The notes beneath the pieces were generated by a model. The model saw only the letters and a program-made list of their open reading frames with translations, was not told the origin of the DNA and made no database searches. Shown in pieces: positions 33,600 through 42,551 of a stretch of 64,000 nucleotides of DNA (position 1 is the stretch's first letter; every line of letters starts with the position of its first letter). Location of the stretch: NCBI GenBank assembly GCA_019635355.1, contig JAHBZQ010000001.1:2604001-2668000 (forward strand). Reading direction: 5' to 3'. This DNA comes from Rhizobacter sp. GTDB lineage: Bacteria; Pseudomonadota; Gammaproteobacteria; Burkholderiales; Burkholderiaceae_C. A program made the position numbers and the translations under genes.

Positions 33600-36599
33600 T
33601 CAGCTCCCGAAGGCCAGCTGCACGCCGGTGCCCGGCACCGCACAGGTGTAGGTCACCTCGGTGCCCGCCGTGATCGCGTTGAAGCGCAGCGTGGTGTCGG
33701 AGATCAGCGCGCCCGAGGCGCTGGCGAAGTCACCGCTGGCCGGCCGGTAGAGGTAGCTCACCGGCTGCCCGTTGGCCACCGCACGCGCCACCAGCTCGCA
33801 TTCCTTCACCGTGCCGCCGAGGATCTTGGAGGTGAAGTTCGCCGCCGCACGCGCCTTCAGCAGGTCGGCCCGCGCCCCGGCGCTCAGCACCGTGGCCCGG
33901 CTGTAGGTCACCTGCTGGCCGACGATGGGCGCGAGGTCGCTGTCGATCGCGAGCAGGAACTGCTCCACGTCACGCTGCATCGATTGCGCCCGGCTGTTGT
34001 CCACCGGGAAGCCCATCTGGAAGAAGCTCGTCGACATCAGCGCAAAGGCCGTGAGCTCCGACGAAGTGCCGCGGTGCATGCGGTCGAACTGGATCAGCGG
34101 GTCGTTGAACTGGAAGAGGTTCAAGAAGCGGAAGAGCGTGTCCATCGAGCCGTCGTGGATGTAGCCGAAGCCGCGGATCTGGTCGCCCTGGAAGGGCGCA
34201 CCGGGCAGGCGCACCGTCGTCAGCTCCTTGGTGCCGAACATGCCGACCTTGGTGTAGAGGTCACGCAGGTGCGGCACCTTGAAGATCTGCGTCTCGCCCT
34301 CGAAGTTCGACTCGCCCTGCGTGCCGAAGCGCCCGTTGGCCGAATCGATCTTGTGGCAGCCCTCGCAGGTGAACGACGCACGGCCGGTGCCGCGCAGGTC
34401 GGCCAGCGGCTGCAGGCCGGGCAGGCCGTCGAAGGGGCGGATGGAGCCATCGAGGTTGCGAGGGCCGAAGTAGATGTCGCGGCCGCGCTGCTGCGAGGCG
34501 TTGAGCGTGTTGTTCAGCGACCGCACCGGATTGGGCGGCAACTGCACCTGCAGCTGGAAGGCGGTGAAGCGGTCCATGATGCCCACGTCTTCCGGCGTCG
34601 GCCCGCTCGTGGGCGTGGGTTTGCCGAGCAGGCCTCCGAGCGCGACGATGAAGTTGCGGAAGTTGAGCACCTCGTTGTCGCCGTAGGCGGCGCGCTTCAT
34701 GTTGTTGTCGGCCGAGCCGATGTAGCCGTCGATGCCGAAGAAGCCGTTGGAGCGGTCGCCGCGCCAGTGCATCGCGCCCGAGTTGGTGAGGCCCTGCAGC
34801 GTCTGCGTGGTCATCGGCCCCTTCATCGGGTGGAAGTCATCGGCGTTCTTGGTGCCGTTCAAGTGGGCGATCTTGAAGGTGACGATGCCAATCTCGGGAT
34901 TGAGGTTGATCGGGATCGGGTTCTTCTCGACCTTGCCGTTCGGATCGCCGAGGTCCCAGGCGAGATCGTCCTTGCCGCCGAAGGTGTGGCAGGCGGCGCA
35001 GGCCGATTCGCCGTTGCCGCTGGTGCGGTTGGCGTCGTAGAGCATGGGCCGGCCGGCGACCACGTCCGACGGCTCGGGGTTGGGCATCGCGTTGGCGCCG
35101 ATCTCGCGGTTGGTCGCCAGGTCGATCACCTTCACCGCGTTGTCGAAGCGGGTGGTGACGTAGAGGCGATTGCGCGTCTCGTCGAGCACCAGGCCGCTCG
35201 GGCCACCACCGCTCACCGTGATGTAGCGCGCGCTCTGGGTGCGCGGGTTGAAGGTGTCGGCCTCCAGCGTGGCGGTGTCGAAGACGCCGATCTTGCTGGA
35301 GCCGAAGGCGGCCACGTAGAGCGTGCGGCCGTCGCGGCTCACCACCATGTCGAGCGGGGTCGAGAGGCTGTGGTCCTTGGCCGTGGCATCGAACCCGGCT
35401 TGGCCCGCGAGCTTGGTGTAGTCGATGTGCTTGTTGAGATGGCGCGGCGTGGCCGTGGTGCCGTTGACGACGGTGATGCGCGTCTTGGCGATCTGGCCCT
35501 GCACGGTGCTGCCACCGTACACGCCCGAGCCCTCGAAGCGGATGTGGTTCATCGCCTCGGTGTTCGACACGTAAAGCTTGCCGGTCACCGGGTTGGTGAC
35601 CATGTTGAAGAGCGTGGTGCCCACGTGCGGGATGGCGCTGCGCTGCGTGAGCGCGGCGGCGTCGACCGAGAAGACGTCGAGGTCGGGCATGGTGAAGCCG
35701 ACGGCAGCCGTCCAGTCGCGGCCGGCGGCGTCGAGCCAACGGCGGCGGGTGTTGTCGAACTTGACGATCAGGCCCACCTCGGGCGCGCGGTGGCCCTCGT
35801 AGTTGGTGGCCGGGCCGAGCTGGCCGCCGGGCACGGTGACGCCCTTGCGCACGCAGGGCGTGGTGGAGAAGTCGGGGCACATGTAGTCGCCGGGCACCAC
35901 CGTCGTCTGGTTGCCCGACTTGAACGCCGCCACGTAGACCGTGTTCTTGTCGGGGCTGAGCGCGAGTGCGCGCGGCGTGTCGGAGAAGAAGGTCATGATC
36001 TTCAGCGGCGTGCCGCCGAAGGTCGTGCCAAGCGAGGCCGAGTCGAAGACCCACACGTCGGCACGGCCCACGCCGGGCGTGGTGAGCTGCGGGTCGCCGG
36101 CGCCGGGCACCGACGAGATCGACGAATCGGTGCGGTGCTGGCCACGGTGTGCCGTGGTGATGAAGGCGCGGCCGTTGGCGGCGAAGACGATGTCGCGCGG
36201 CTCGTCGCCCACCAGCAGCGTGCGCGTGACGCGTGGCAGGCCGGCGAGCGTGACCACGCTCACGCTGTCCGACAAGTGGTTCACCACCCAGACCTCGTCG
36301 TTGTTGCGCGCGGCCACGGCCACCGGCTCCAGGCCGACGGGAATGCGCGCGGCCAGCGTGAGCGCACCGGTGCTGCCCACGTTGAACACCTCGAGCGTGT
36401 TGTTGGGCGTGTTGACGGCGAAGAGCTTCTTGCCGTCGGGCGACATCGCCACCGGGCGCACCGGGCCGCTGTCGAACGTGACCGCGCCCAGCGCCTGCGT
36501 GGCGCCAAGCATCGCCAGCGGCACCGCCAGCCACGCGGCCAGGCGTGACCCGAGGTCACGCCAACCGCCGAATCCTCTGAACCTTTCTTGAGCACTCAT
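33600..36599 (-). CDS. Exported YVTN beta-propeller / di-haem cytochrome c peroxidase-like fusion
   Basis: Protein of 999 residues with a signal peptide ('WLAVPLAMLGATQALGAV'). The first ~500 residues carry YVTN/NHL-type propeller repeats ('PVAMSPDGKKLFAVN', 'RALALSPDKNTVYVAA', 'DMVVSRDGRTLYVAA', 'LVLDETRNRLYVTT'). A cytochrome c region follows with two haem sites, CAACH (near 535) and CEGCH (near 746), in MauG/CcpA-like context ('RGRDIYFGP', 'KVPHLRDLYTKVGMFG', 'RGFGYIHDGSMDTLFRF'). It is probably periplasmic. Its reaction is unknown; peroxidase or an oxidising/maturation role like MauG are options. AGAGGAG precedes the ATG. A MalT-like regulator gene is divergent across 176 bases. Confidence 0.8.
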   Translation of the reverse strand: MSAQERFRGFGGWRDLGSRLAAWLAVPLAMLGATQALGAVTFDSGPVRPVAMSPDGKKLFAVNTPNNTLEVFNVGSTGALTLAARIPVGLEPVAVAARNNDEVWVVNHLSDSVSVVTLAGLPRVTRTLLVGDEPRDIVFAANGRAFITTAHRGQHRTDSSISSVPGAGDPQLTTPGVGRADVWVFDSASLGTTFGGTPLKIMTFFSDTPRALALSPDKNTVYVAAFKSGNQTTVVPGDYMCPDFSTTPCVRKGVTVPGGQLGPATNYEGHRAPEVGLIVKFDNTRRRWLDAAGRDWTAAVGFTMPDLDVFSVDAAALTQRSAIPHVGTTLFNMVTNPVTGKLYVSNTEAMNHIRFEGSGVYGGSTVQGQIAKTRITVVNGTTATPRHLNKHIDYTKLAGQAGFDATAKDHSLSTPLDMVVSRDGRTLYVAAFGSSKIGVFDTATLEADTFNPRTQSARYITVSGGGPSGLVLDETRNRLYVTTRFDNAVKVIDLATNREIGANAMPNPEPSDVVAGRPMLYDANRTSGNGESACAACHTFGGKDDLAWDLGDPNGKVEKNPIPINLNPEIGIVTFKIAHLNGTKNADDFHPMKGPMTTQTLQGLTNSGAMHWRGDRSNGFFGIDGYIGSADNNMKRAAYGDNEVLNFRNFIVALGGLLGKPTPTSGPTPEDVGIMDRFTAFQLQVQLPPNPVRSLNNTLNASQQRGRDIYFGPRNLDGSIRPFDGLPGLQPLADLRGTGRASFTCEGCHKIDSANGRFGTQGESNFEGETQIFKVPHLRDLYTKVGMFGTKELTTVRLPGAPFQGDQIRGFGYIHDGSMDTLFRFLNLFQFNDPLIQFDRMHRGTSSELTAFALMSTSFFQMGFPVDNSRAQSMQRDVEQFLLAIDSDLAPIVGQQVTYSRATVLSAGARADLLKARAAANFTSKILGGTVKECELVARAVANGQPVSYLYRPASGDFASASGALISDTTLRFNAITAGTEVTYTCAVPGTGVQLAFGS

Positions 36600-36677
36600 G
36601 CCTTGTCTCCTCTAGCAGCAACGAAGGCGCGGACGGTATCGCCCGGAGGCCGCACGGATCAACGTTCAAAAGGGTGG

Positions 36678-36697
36678 GCCGCCACCCGCCGCCACCC
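36678..36697 (+). promoter_or_regulatory. Tandem 10-base repeat in divergent promoter region
   Basis: GCCGCCACCC occurs twice head-to-tail in the intergenic region between the propeller-peroxidase gene and the MalT-like regulator. An overlapping small hairpin (GGGTGG-GCCG-CCACCC) begins at 36672. Short direct repeats are how MalT-like regulators bind DNA, so this is a candidate operator. Confidence 0.35.
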
Positions 36698-36775
36698 CGG
36701 GGGACCACCTAATAGGCGTTGCCCGGGGTGAGGCCTAGATTCCGCTGCCGACGCCACCGTGCAGTGAAGGAAAGG

Positions 36776-39484
36776 GTGCGAGCGCAGATGCAGCAGGCTG
36801 CAGAGTTGTTGACAGGCCAGCCTGTGTGTGGCGCTCGCTTGCGCCCGGTGTTGCTGCCCGCAGCCGCGGTGCCGCGAGAGGCCCTCGTGGCCCGCATCGA
36901 CGCCGCATCGCGTGCGCGCCTGCTCGCCGTGGTGGCCCCCGCCGGCTCGGGCAAGACGACCGCGCTCGCGCAGTGGCATGACAGCGTGCGCAGCGAGCGG
37001 CAGGTGGCGTGGCTGTCGCTCGATGCCCACATCGTCGGCCAGGCGCGCGTTTTCACCTACCTGCATGCGGCGCTGCAAGCGGCGGGTGTGGCCCTACCCG
37101 ACGCCTTGCCCGCCGCCGACTCGCTGGGCGTGGCGATGCTGCTCGACACGCTCGACCGCGCGGCGCACGGGTTGTGCATCGTGATCGACGGCTTCGAGTC
37201 GCTGCAGGTCAACGGCCACTCGGGCCACGGCCTGCTGCGTGCCCTCGAATACCTGGTGCTCAACTCGCCGGCGCACGTGCACTGGATCGTGGCCAGCCGC
37301 TGCGCGCCCGGCCTGTGCGTGAGCCAGCTGCAGCTGAGCGACCAGTGCTCGGTGCTCGGTGCTCGCGATCTCGCGTTCGACGCCACCGAGCTTGCGTCGC
37401 TCGGCAAGGCGCTGTGCCGCCGCACGCTCGCCGAAGCCGAAGTGGCCGGCGTGTCGGCCACCACCGAAGGCTGGTGCGCCGGCGCGAAGCTCGCCTTCCT
37501 CGCGCTGCGCGCGCACACGCCAGCCGGCGACTTCAACGGCGCCCACCGCAGCGTGGTGCGCTACTTCGACGAAGTGCTGCTGTGCGACCTGCCCGCCGAG
37601 ACGCAACGCCTGCTGGTGCTCTGCGCCGTGGTCGACCGCCTGAACGGCGCGCTGTGCAACGCCCTCACCGGCGACGAGCGCGGCTACGCCCTGCTCGACC
37701 GGCTGGAGCAGTCGGAGTTCTTCCTCATCCCGCTCGACGAGCACCGCCAGTGGTACCGCCTGCACACGCTGCTGCTCGGCTACGCGCGCGACCGGCTCGG
37801 GCGCGAGCATGCCGACGCCATCCCCTCGCTGCACCAGAAGGCAAGCCGGTGGTATCTGTCGCAGGGCCTGAAGGACGAGGCGCTCACGCACGCGCTCGCC
37901 TCGCAAGACCGCGCCTGGCTGGTCGACGCGATGGAAACCTGCGCCACCGACTGGATCAAGGAAGGCGACCCGCTCGTCGTGATGCGCTGGACGGCACACC
38001 TGAGCACCGACGAGATCGTGGGCCGCGACGAGATCTGCTGTGCCTACATCCTGAGCCTCGTGCTCTCGCACCGGCTGGTGGAGGCGCGGCGCATCCTCTA
38101 CCTCGCGCGCAACCACCCCGGCCGCGAGCACAACGAGGTGGTGCAGTACCGTTTCCGCGTGCTGCACCGGCTGATCTGCAGCGGGGTGTTCGCCAAGCAG
38201 GAGTCGGTGGAGGGCTACCTCGAAGGCGACCAGATGCCCGACCCGTTCTTCACCGGCATCCTCATCGCCGCGCAGGCCACCACCCTGCTCGGCCGCAACC
38301 AGTTCGACGAAGCGCGCCGCCTGGCGCTGCGCGCTCGAGACATCGGCGTGCGCTGCGTCACGCCCTACCTCACCAGCCACACCGAGACGCTGCTGTGCGC
38401 CGCCGAGTACCAGCAAGGCAACCTGCGCGCCGCCGCCCGCATCTCGGCCCGCAACTACGCTGCGCTCAAGGGTGCACCGCACTCGCCTGCGTGGGTCAAC
38501 GCCGCCGTCACGCTCGCGTGTGCGCGCTACGAGCGGGGCCGCCTCGACGGCGCACGCGCGCTGCTGCTGGAGCTCATCCCCCACGTGGCGATGTGCTCCA
38601 CGCCGTGGGTGTATTGCGCCGCGCACGTGGTGCTCGCGCGCCTGATGGCGATGGAAGGCCGCTTCGACGACGCCGTGCAACTGCTCGACGTCGCCCACAG
38701 CGTGCTCGACGACGTGGGTCACCCACGCTACCTCGCCGAGATCTGCTACGAGAAGGTGCGCCTCGGCCTGGAGGCCCACGACACCACGCTCGCCGACACC
38801 ACGGCCGCCAGCTTCGGCCTGCGCGAACGCGAAGGCCACGGCGAATGGTCGGCCCCGCGCCGCTACGAAGAGGCGTGGGCGCGCTGTGGCTTTGCAACCG
38901 CGCTGCTCGCGATGCAAGGCGGCGAGCACGACAAGGCCCGCACGGTGCTGCAGGTCATCCGCGACAGCGCCGACGGCGCGGGGCGCGTGGCGCGGCGCAT
39001 GTCGCTCGACTTCGCGCTCGCGGTGTGCCACTGGAACGCCGGGCGCGACAAGCTCGCGTATGAGGTGCTGAAGCGCAGCCTGTCGCACGACCCGAAAGCC
39101 GGCTTCTCACGCGCGGTGTTCGACGACGTGCCCCGCTTCTCGACGCTGATCCGCGCCGCCTTTGCGGCTGGCAAGCTGGAGATCACCGCGCCGGCCAAGC
39201 CGCTCAGGCAGTGGCTGGGCCTGGCGTTGGAGCCGGTGTCGAGTGCTCACCCCGCGCTCGCGGCAAGCAGCGCGGCCGTGCCCGCGCGCGAGCCGCTCAC
39301 CGACCGAGAGCTGGAGGTGCTGCAGCTCCTGTCCAAGGGCTTGTGCAACAAGTCGATCAGCCGGGTGTCGGGCATGGCGCTCAACACCATCAAGTGGCAC
39401 CTGCGCAACGTCTACGCCAAGCTCGATGCGAAGAGCCGCACGAGTGCGGTGGCGCGGGGGCGGGAGTTGCAGCTGGTGGAGTGA
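36776..39484 (+). CDS. MalT-like LuxR-family ATP-dependent transcriptional regulator
   Basis: STAND-type regulator of about 902 residues. N-terminal Walker A 'APAGSGKTTAL' near residue 53 and a Walker B-like 'GLCIVIDGFESLQ' near 135 are followed by a winged-helix region and then a long stretch of TPR-like helices (about 340-800). A C-terminal LuxR-type helix-turn-helix has 'LTDRELEVLQLLSKGLCNKSIS' and 'NTIKWHLRNVYAKLDAKSRTSAVARG'. MalT-type proteins multimerise on binding an inducer and ATP; the inducer here is unknown. GTG at 36776 is preferred for the AAGGAAAG upstream; ATG at 36788 is an alternative. Divergent to the propeller-peroxidase gene, its likely target. Confidence 0.85.
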   Translation: MRAQMQQAAELLTGQPVCGARLRPVLLPAAAVPREALVARIDAASRARLLAVVAPAGSGKTTALAQWHDSVRSERQVAWLSLDAHIVGQARVFTYLHAALQAAGVALPDALPAADSLGVAMLLDTLDRAAHGLCIVIDGFESLQVNGHSGHGLLRALEYLVLNSPAHVHWIVASRCAPGLCVSQLQLSDQCSVLGARDLAFDATELASLGKALCRRTLAEAEVAGVSATTEGWCAGAKLAFLALRAHTPAGDFNGAHRSVVRYFDEVLLCDLPAETQRLLVLCAVVDRLNGALCNALTGDERGYALLDRLEQSEFFLIPLDEHRQWYRLHTLLLGYARDRLGREHADAIPSLHQKASRWYLSQGLKDEALTHALASQDRAWLVDAMETCATDWIKEGDPLVVMRWTAHLSTDEIVGRDEICCAYILSLVLSHRLVEARRILYLARNHPGREHNEVVQYRFRVLHRLICSGVFAKQESVEGYLEGDQMPDPFFTGILIAAQATTLLGRNQFDEARRLALRARDIGVRCVTPYLTSHTETLLCAAEYQQGNLRAAARISARNYAALKGAPHSPAWVNAAVTLACARYERGRLDGARALLLELIPHVAMCSTPWVYCAAHVVLARLMAMEGRFDDAVQLLDVAHSVLDDVGHPRYLAEICYEKVRLGLEAHDTTLADTTAASFGLREREGHGEWSAPRRYEEAWARCGFATALLAMQGGEHDKARTVLQVIRDSADGAGRVARRMSLDFALAVCHWNAGRDKLAYEVLKRSLSHDPKAGFSRAVFDDVPRFSTLIRAAFAAGKLEITAPAKPLRQWLGLALEPVSSAHPALAASSAAVPAREPLTDRELEVLQLLSKGLCNKSISRVSGMALNTIKWHLRNVYAKLDAKSRTSAVARGRELQLVE

Positions 39485-39487
39485 GGC

Positions 39488-40342
39488 CTACCCGGCCTTG
39501 CTGTCCTGGTTCTTCTCGTCGTCCACGTTCTCGATGTCCGTGAGATTGATCAGGTGCCCCCAGCCGCGCTTGGCCTTGAGGTAGCGCTGGTTCGCCGAGC
39601 TCACTCCAGTGACGTGCGCTTCCGGCTGGAGATGCGTCAACCCACCGGCCCGCAGGTCCTTGAGCTTCTTGGGGTTGTTGCTCATCAGGCGGATCGGCTT
39701 GTCGCCGCCGCGCAGGTGCAGCAGCATCGCCGCCGCATCGCTGAAGTCGCGGCTGTCGTCGGGCAGGCCCAGTGTGCGATTGGCCTGATAGGTGTCTTCG
39801 CCGTTGTCCTGCAGCAGGTAGGTGATCGCCTTGGCCCAAAGCCCGATGCCACGGCCTTCGTGCCCGCTCATGTAGACCACGGCGCCGGTGCCTTCTTCTT
39901 CGATGCGCTTGAACGCACGATGCAGCTGCGGCCCGCACTCACAGCGCATCGAGCCGAACACGTCGCCCGTGAGACAGCAGGAATGCACGCGCACCAGCGG
40001 GTTCTCCGCCGCGCGCAGATCGCCCATCACCAGCACGCTGTTGACCGACATGTTGTTGGAGAGCACCGAGAAGAGATGCTGCTCGCCACGGCCCCGCAGC
40101 GCATCGGCGATCCGGTTGGCCTCTGCCAGCTCGGTGTGGCGCACGAAGGCATACCACTTGAAGGTCTCGCGCTTGCCGCCCACGTCCATCGGCAGCGGGA
40201 TCGGGCCCAGCACATTGAGCGTGGCCCCCGGGCCTTCGCCGACCTGATCAGCGGCGAGCACCGCGCCGGTCGAGTCGATGCGGATCAGCTGGCCCTGCTC
40301 GACGAGGCGGGCGCGGATCGTGGGGTCGATGTAGGAAAACAT
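39488..40342 (-). CDS. ribA: GTP cyclohydrolase II
   Basis: Enzyme of 284 residues that opens GTP to 2,5-diamino-6-ribosylamino-4-pyrimidinone 5'-phosphate, the first committed step of riboflavin synthesis. The zinc-binding Cys cluster is present as 'CLTGDVFGSMRCECG', and the active-site region 'VVYMSGHEGRGIGL' follows. There is no DHBP synthase domain fused to it. An N-terminal ~45-residue segment is unlike short RibA proteins but common in larger beta-proteobacterial forms. ATG at 40342 is chosen over a longer frame to 40384 because MFSYIDPT is a natural start. Convergent with the MalT-like gene, four bases apart. Confidence 0.9.
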   Translation of the reverse strand: MFSYIDPTIRARLVEQGQLIRIDSTGAVLAADQVGEGPGATLNVLGPIPLPMDVGGKRETFKWYAFVRHTELAEANRIADALRGRGEQHLFSVLSNNMSVNSVLVMGDLRAAENPLVRVHSCCLTGDVFGSMRCECGPQLHRAFKRIEEEGTGAVVYMSGHEGRGIGLWAKAITYLLQDNGEDTYQANRTLGLPDDSRDFSDAAAMLLHLRGGDKPIRLMSNNPKKLKDLRAGGLTHLQPEAHVTGVSSANQRYLKAKRGWGHLINLTDIENVDDEKNQDSKAG

Positions 40343-40459
40343 GGGCGGTGGGGCGGTCAGCCGGCGGCACTCTGGGAGCGCCAAATTGTAGGCAGCAGCT
40401 CCTGGGCGCGCTGTCGGTCAGGCGACTCGGTCAACGGGTGCCAGACACCGCGAAACGCG

Positions 40460-40536
40460 TGGTAGGCCGTGCTGGGCTCGAACCAGCGACCAAAGGATTA
40501 TGAGTCCTCTGCTCTAACCAACTGAGCTAACGGCCC
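40460..40536 (-). tRNA. tRNA with CAT anticodon, probably tRNA-Ile2 (or elongator tRNA-Met)
   Basis: Complete cloverleaf on the minus strand with encoded CCA (40460-40462): acceptor GGGCCGT / ACGGCCT (G1-U72 wobble), D arm, anticodon loop CTCATAA (anticodon at 40500-40502) and T arm GCTGG-TTCGAGC-CCAGC, discriminator A. The variable loop TGGTC and T stem equal those of E. coli tRNA-Ile2 as I remember it and differ from tRNA-Met, so the CAT is probably modified to lysidine by TilS and reads AUA. The elongator Met alternative cannot be excluded. Confidence 0.9.
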
Positions 40537-40576
40537 CTCTCGAAAGAGCCGCGATTGTAGGCAGCCTGTGCCTTCG

Positions 40577-41593
40577 CTATTTCACGCTCAGCGCATTGCT
40601 CACCAGGCGCGAGGTGATGTCGACGATCTGGATCATGCGGTCATACGCCATGCGCGTGGGCCCGATGACGCCGAGCGTGCCCACGATCTGGCCGTTGACC
40701 TCATACGGCGCCGAGACGACCGAGAGTTCCTCGAACGGCACCACCATGCTCTCGCCGCCGATGTAGATGCGCACGCCTTCAGCGCGGCTGCTCACGTCGA
40801 GCAGGCGCATGAGCTGCGTCTTCTGCTCGAAGAGGTCGAAGAGCTTGCGCAAGGACCCCATGTCGCTGGAGAAGTCTTGCACCGTGAGCAGGTTGCGCTC
40901 GCCGCTGATGACCACCTGCTCCTGCTGGGCCATCGCATCGCTACCGGCCTGCACGGCGGCCTGCATCAAGGTGGCGATCTCGCCGCGCAGCACGTCGACT
41001 TCGCGCTTCAGGCGCTCGCGCACTTCTTCGATGGTGAGGCCGGCGTATTGCTGCGTGAGGTAGTTGCTGGCCTCGATCAGCTCGCTCTGGGTGTGGTCGT
41101 GCGCGGTCATGATGACGCGGTTCTGCACGTCGCCATCGGGCGCCACCATGATCACCAGCACGCGCCGCTCCGACAGGCGCAGGAACTCGATGTGATGGAA
41201 CACGCTCGCCTTGCGCGGCGCCGTGACCACGCCGACGAAGCTCGACAGGCTGCTCAACATCTGCGCCGCATTGGCGATCACGCGCTGCGGCTGGTCGGGC
41301 TGGAGCTGGGTTTCGAGCGGGGCGCTGGCGACGCTCAGGTCGATGGGCTGCGCCGTGAGCATGGTGTCGACGAAGAGCCGGTAGCCCCGCGCAGTGGGAA
41401 TGCGGCCCGCGCTGGTGTGGGGGCTGGCGATCAGGCCCAGCTCTTCCAGGTCGGCCATCACGTTGCGGATGGTCGCGGGCGACAGGTCGAGCCCCGACGC
41501 CTTGGAAAGGGTGCGCGAGCCGACGGGTTGCCCGTCGGCGATGTAGCGCTCGACCAGCGCTTTGAGAAGGGTTCTGGCTCGCTCGTCCAACAT
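40577..41593 (-). CDS. hrcA: Heat-inducible transcription repressor HrcA
   Basis: HrcA of 338 residues, the repressor of groE and dnaK heat-shock operons through CIRCE elements. The N-terminal winged helix is clear (MLDERARTLLKALVERYIADGQPVGSRTLSK, then 'LSPATIRNVMADLEELGLI'). Family blocks 'SPHTSAGRIPTARGYR' and 'NPLVIIGPTRMAYDR'-like 'LGVIGPTRMAYDRMI' near the C-terminus follow. The ATG is at 41593, divergent from nadK. No CIRCE inverted repeat was seen in the 81-base intergenic region, so the gene does not appear to be self-controlled by CIRCE. Confidence 0.95.
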   Translation of the reverse strand: MLDERARTLLKALVERYIADGQPVGSRTLSKASGLDLSPATIRNVMADLEELGLIASPHTSAGRIPTARGYRLFVDTMLTAQPIDLSVASAPLETQLQPDQPQRVIANAAQMLSSLSSFVGVVTAPRKASVFHHIEFLRLSERRVLVIMVAPDGDVQNRVIMTAHDHTQSELIEASNYLTQQYAGLTIEEVRERLKREVDVLRGEIATLMQAAVQAGSDAMAQQEQVVISGERNLLTVQDFSSDMGSLRKLFDLFEQKTQLMRLLDVSSRAEGVRIYIGGESMVVPFEELSVVSAPYEVNGQIVGTLGVIGPTRMAYDRMIQIVDITSRLVSNALSVK

Positions 41594-41674
41594 GGTTTTT
41601 CATTGTAGGACGCGGGGCGTTGGACACCCGCCTGACACCTCATTTTCCGAAGGCCCTGTGGTGTAATCCTTCGC

Positions 41675-42550
41675 ATGCCGTCACGCTTTCGACATGCCGC
41701 TCTCGTGGGCAAATACCAGGCCCGGGGCATCCGTGGGGTGCTCGAAGAAATCGCGCATTTCCTGTCGCGACAGGGCCTCGAAGTCTCTCTCGAGCGCGAG
41801 ACCGCCCTCAACACCGGCATCACCGATTTCAACGCACTGAACCCGGCCGAACTCGGCAAGCAGTGCGACATGGCCATTGTGGTGGGCGGCGACGGCACCA
41901 TGCTCGGGATCGCCCGCCAGCTCGCCCGTTTCGACCTGCCGATGGTCGGCATCAACCAGGGGCGGCTCGGCTTCATCACCGACGTGCCGGTGGGCCACTA
42001 CGCCGAGGCGCTCGCGCCCATCATCGCGGGTGACTACGAAGAAGAGCGCCGCACCATGCTCGAAGGCAGCGTGGTGCGCGACGAGCAGCGCATCTTCGAC
42101 GGCTTCGCGATGAACGACGTGGTGGTGAGCCGCAGCGCCACCGCCGGCATGCTGGAAGTGAAGGTCGACATCGGCACCGAATTCGTGGCCAACCTGCGGG
42201 CCGACGGCGTGATCATCGCGTCACCCACCGGCTCGACGGCCTACGCACTGTCGGCGGGCGGGCCCATCCTGCACCCGGGCATCGGCGGCTGGCTCCTGGT
42301 GCCGATCGCGCCGCACGACCTGTCGAACCGGCCCATCGTGCTGCCCGACACCCAAGACATCCTGATCGAAGTGGTGAACGGCCGCGACGCGAGCGTCAAT
42401 TTCGACATGCAGAGCCTGGCGAGCCTGATGCCGGGCGACCGCATCGTGGTGCGGCGGTCCAAGCACCAGGTGCGTTTCCTGCACCCGCGGGGCTGGAGCT
42501 ATTACGCGACCTTGCGTCGCAAACTGCACTGGAACGCCGGAGTCAATTGA
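41675..42550 (+). CDS. nadK: NAD kinase
   Basis: NAD kinase of 291 residues that phosphorylates NAD to NADP with ATP or polyphosphate. The diagnostic 'VVGGDGTMLG' (GGDGT, catalytic Asp) is near residue 70, followed by 'GINQGRLGFITD', the 'AMNDVVV' motif near 146, and 'ASPTGSTAYALSAGGPI' near 185. The length is typical. It lies one base before recN, the usual order in proteobacteria. Confidence 0.96.
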   Translation: MPSRFRHAALVGKYQARGIRGVLEEIAHFLSRQGLEVSLERETALNTGITDFNALNPAELGKQCDMAIVVGGDGTMLGIARQLARFDLPMVGINQGRLGFITDVPVGHYAEALAPIIAGDYEEERRTMLEGSVVRDEQRIFDGFAMNDVVVSRSATAGMLEVKVDIGTEFVANLRADGVIIASPTGSTAYALSAGGPILHPGIGGWLLVPIAPHDLSNRPIVLPDTQDILIEVVNGRDASVNFDMQSLASLMPGDRIVVRRSKHQVRFLHPRGWSYYATLRRKLHWNAGVN

Positions 42551-42551
42551 A

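Noticed and set aside
33984..36548. 854-codon open frame antisense to the propeller-peroxidase gene
   Set aside because: Same reason: Val/Arg/Gly/His-rich shadow with no motif, while the minus-strand product has a signal peptide, propeller repeats and two haem sites.
41594..41674. CIRCE element in front of hrcA
   Set aside because: Looked for TTAGCACTC-N9-GAGTGCTAA in the divergent region; no match found.
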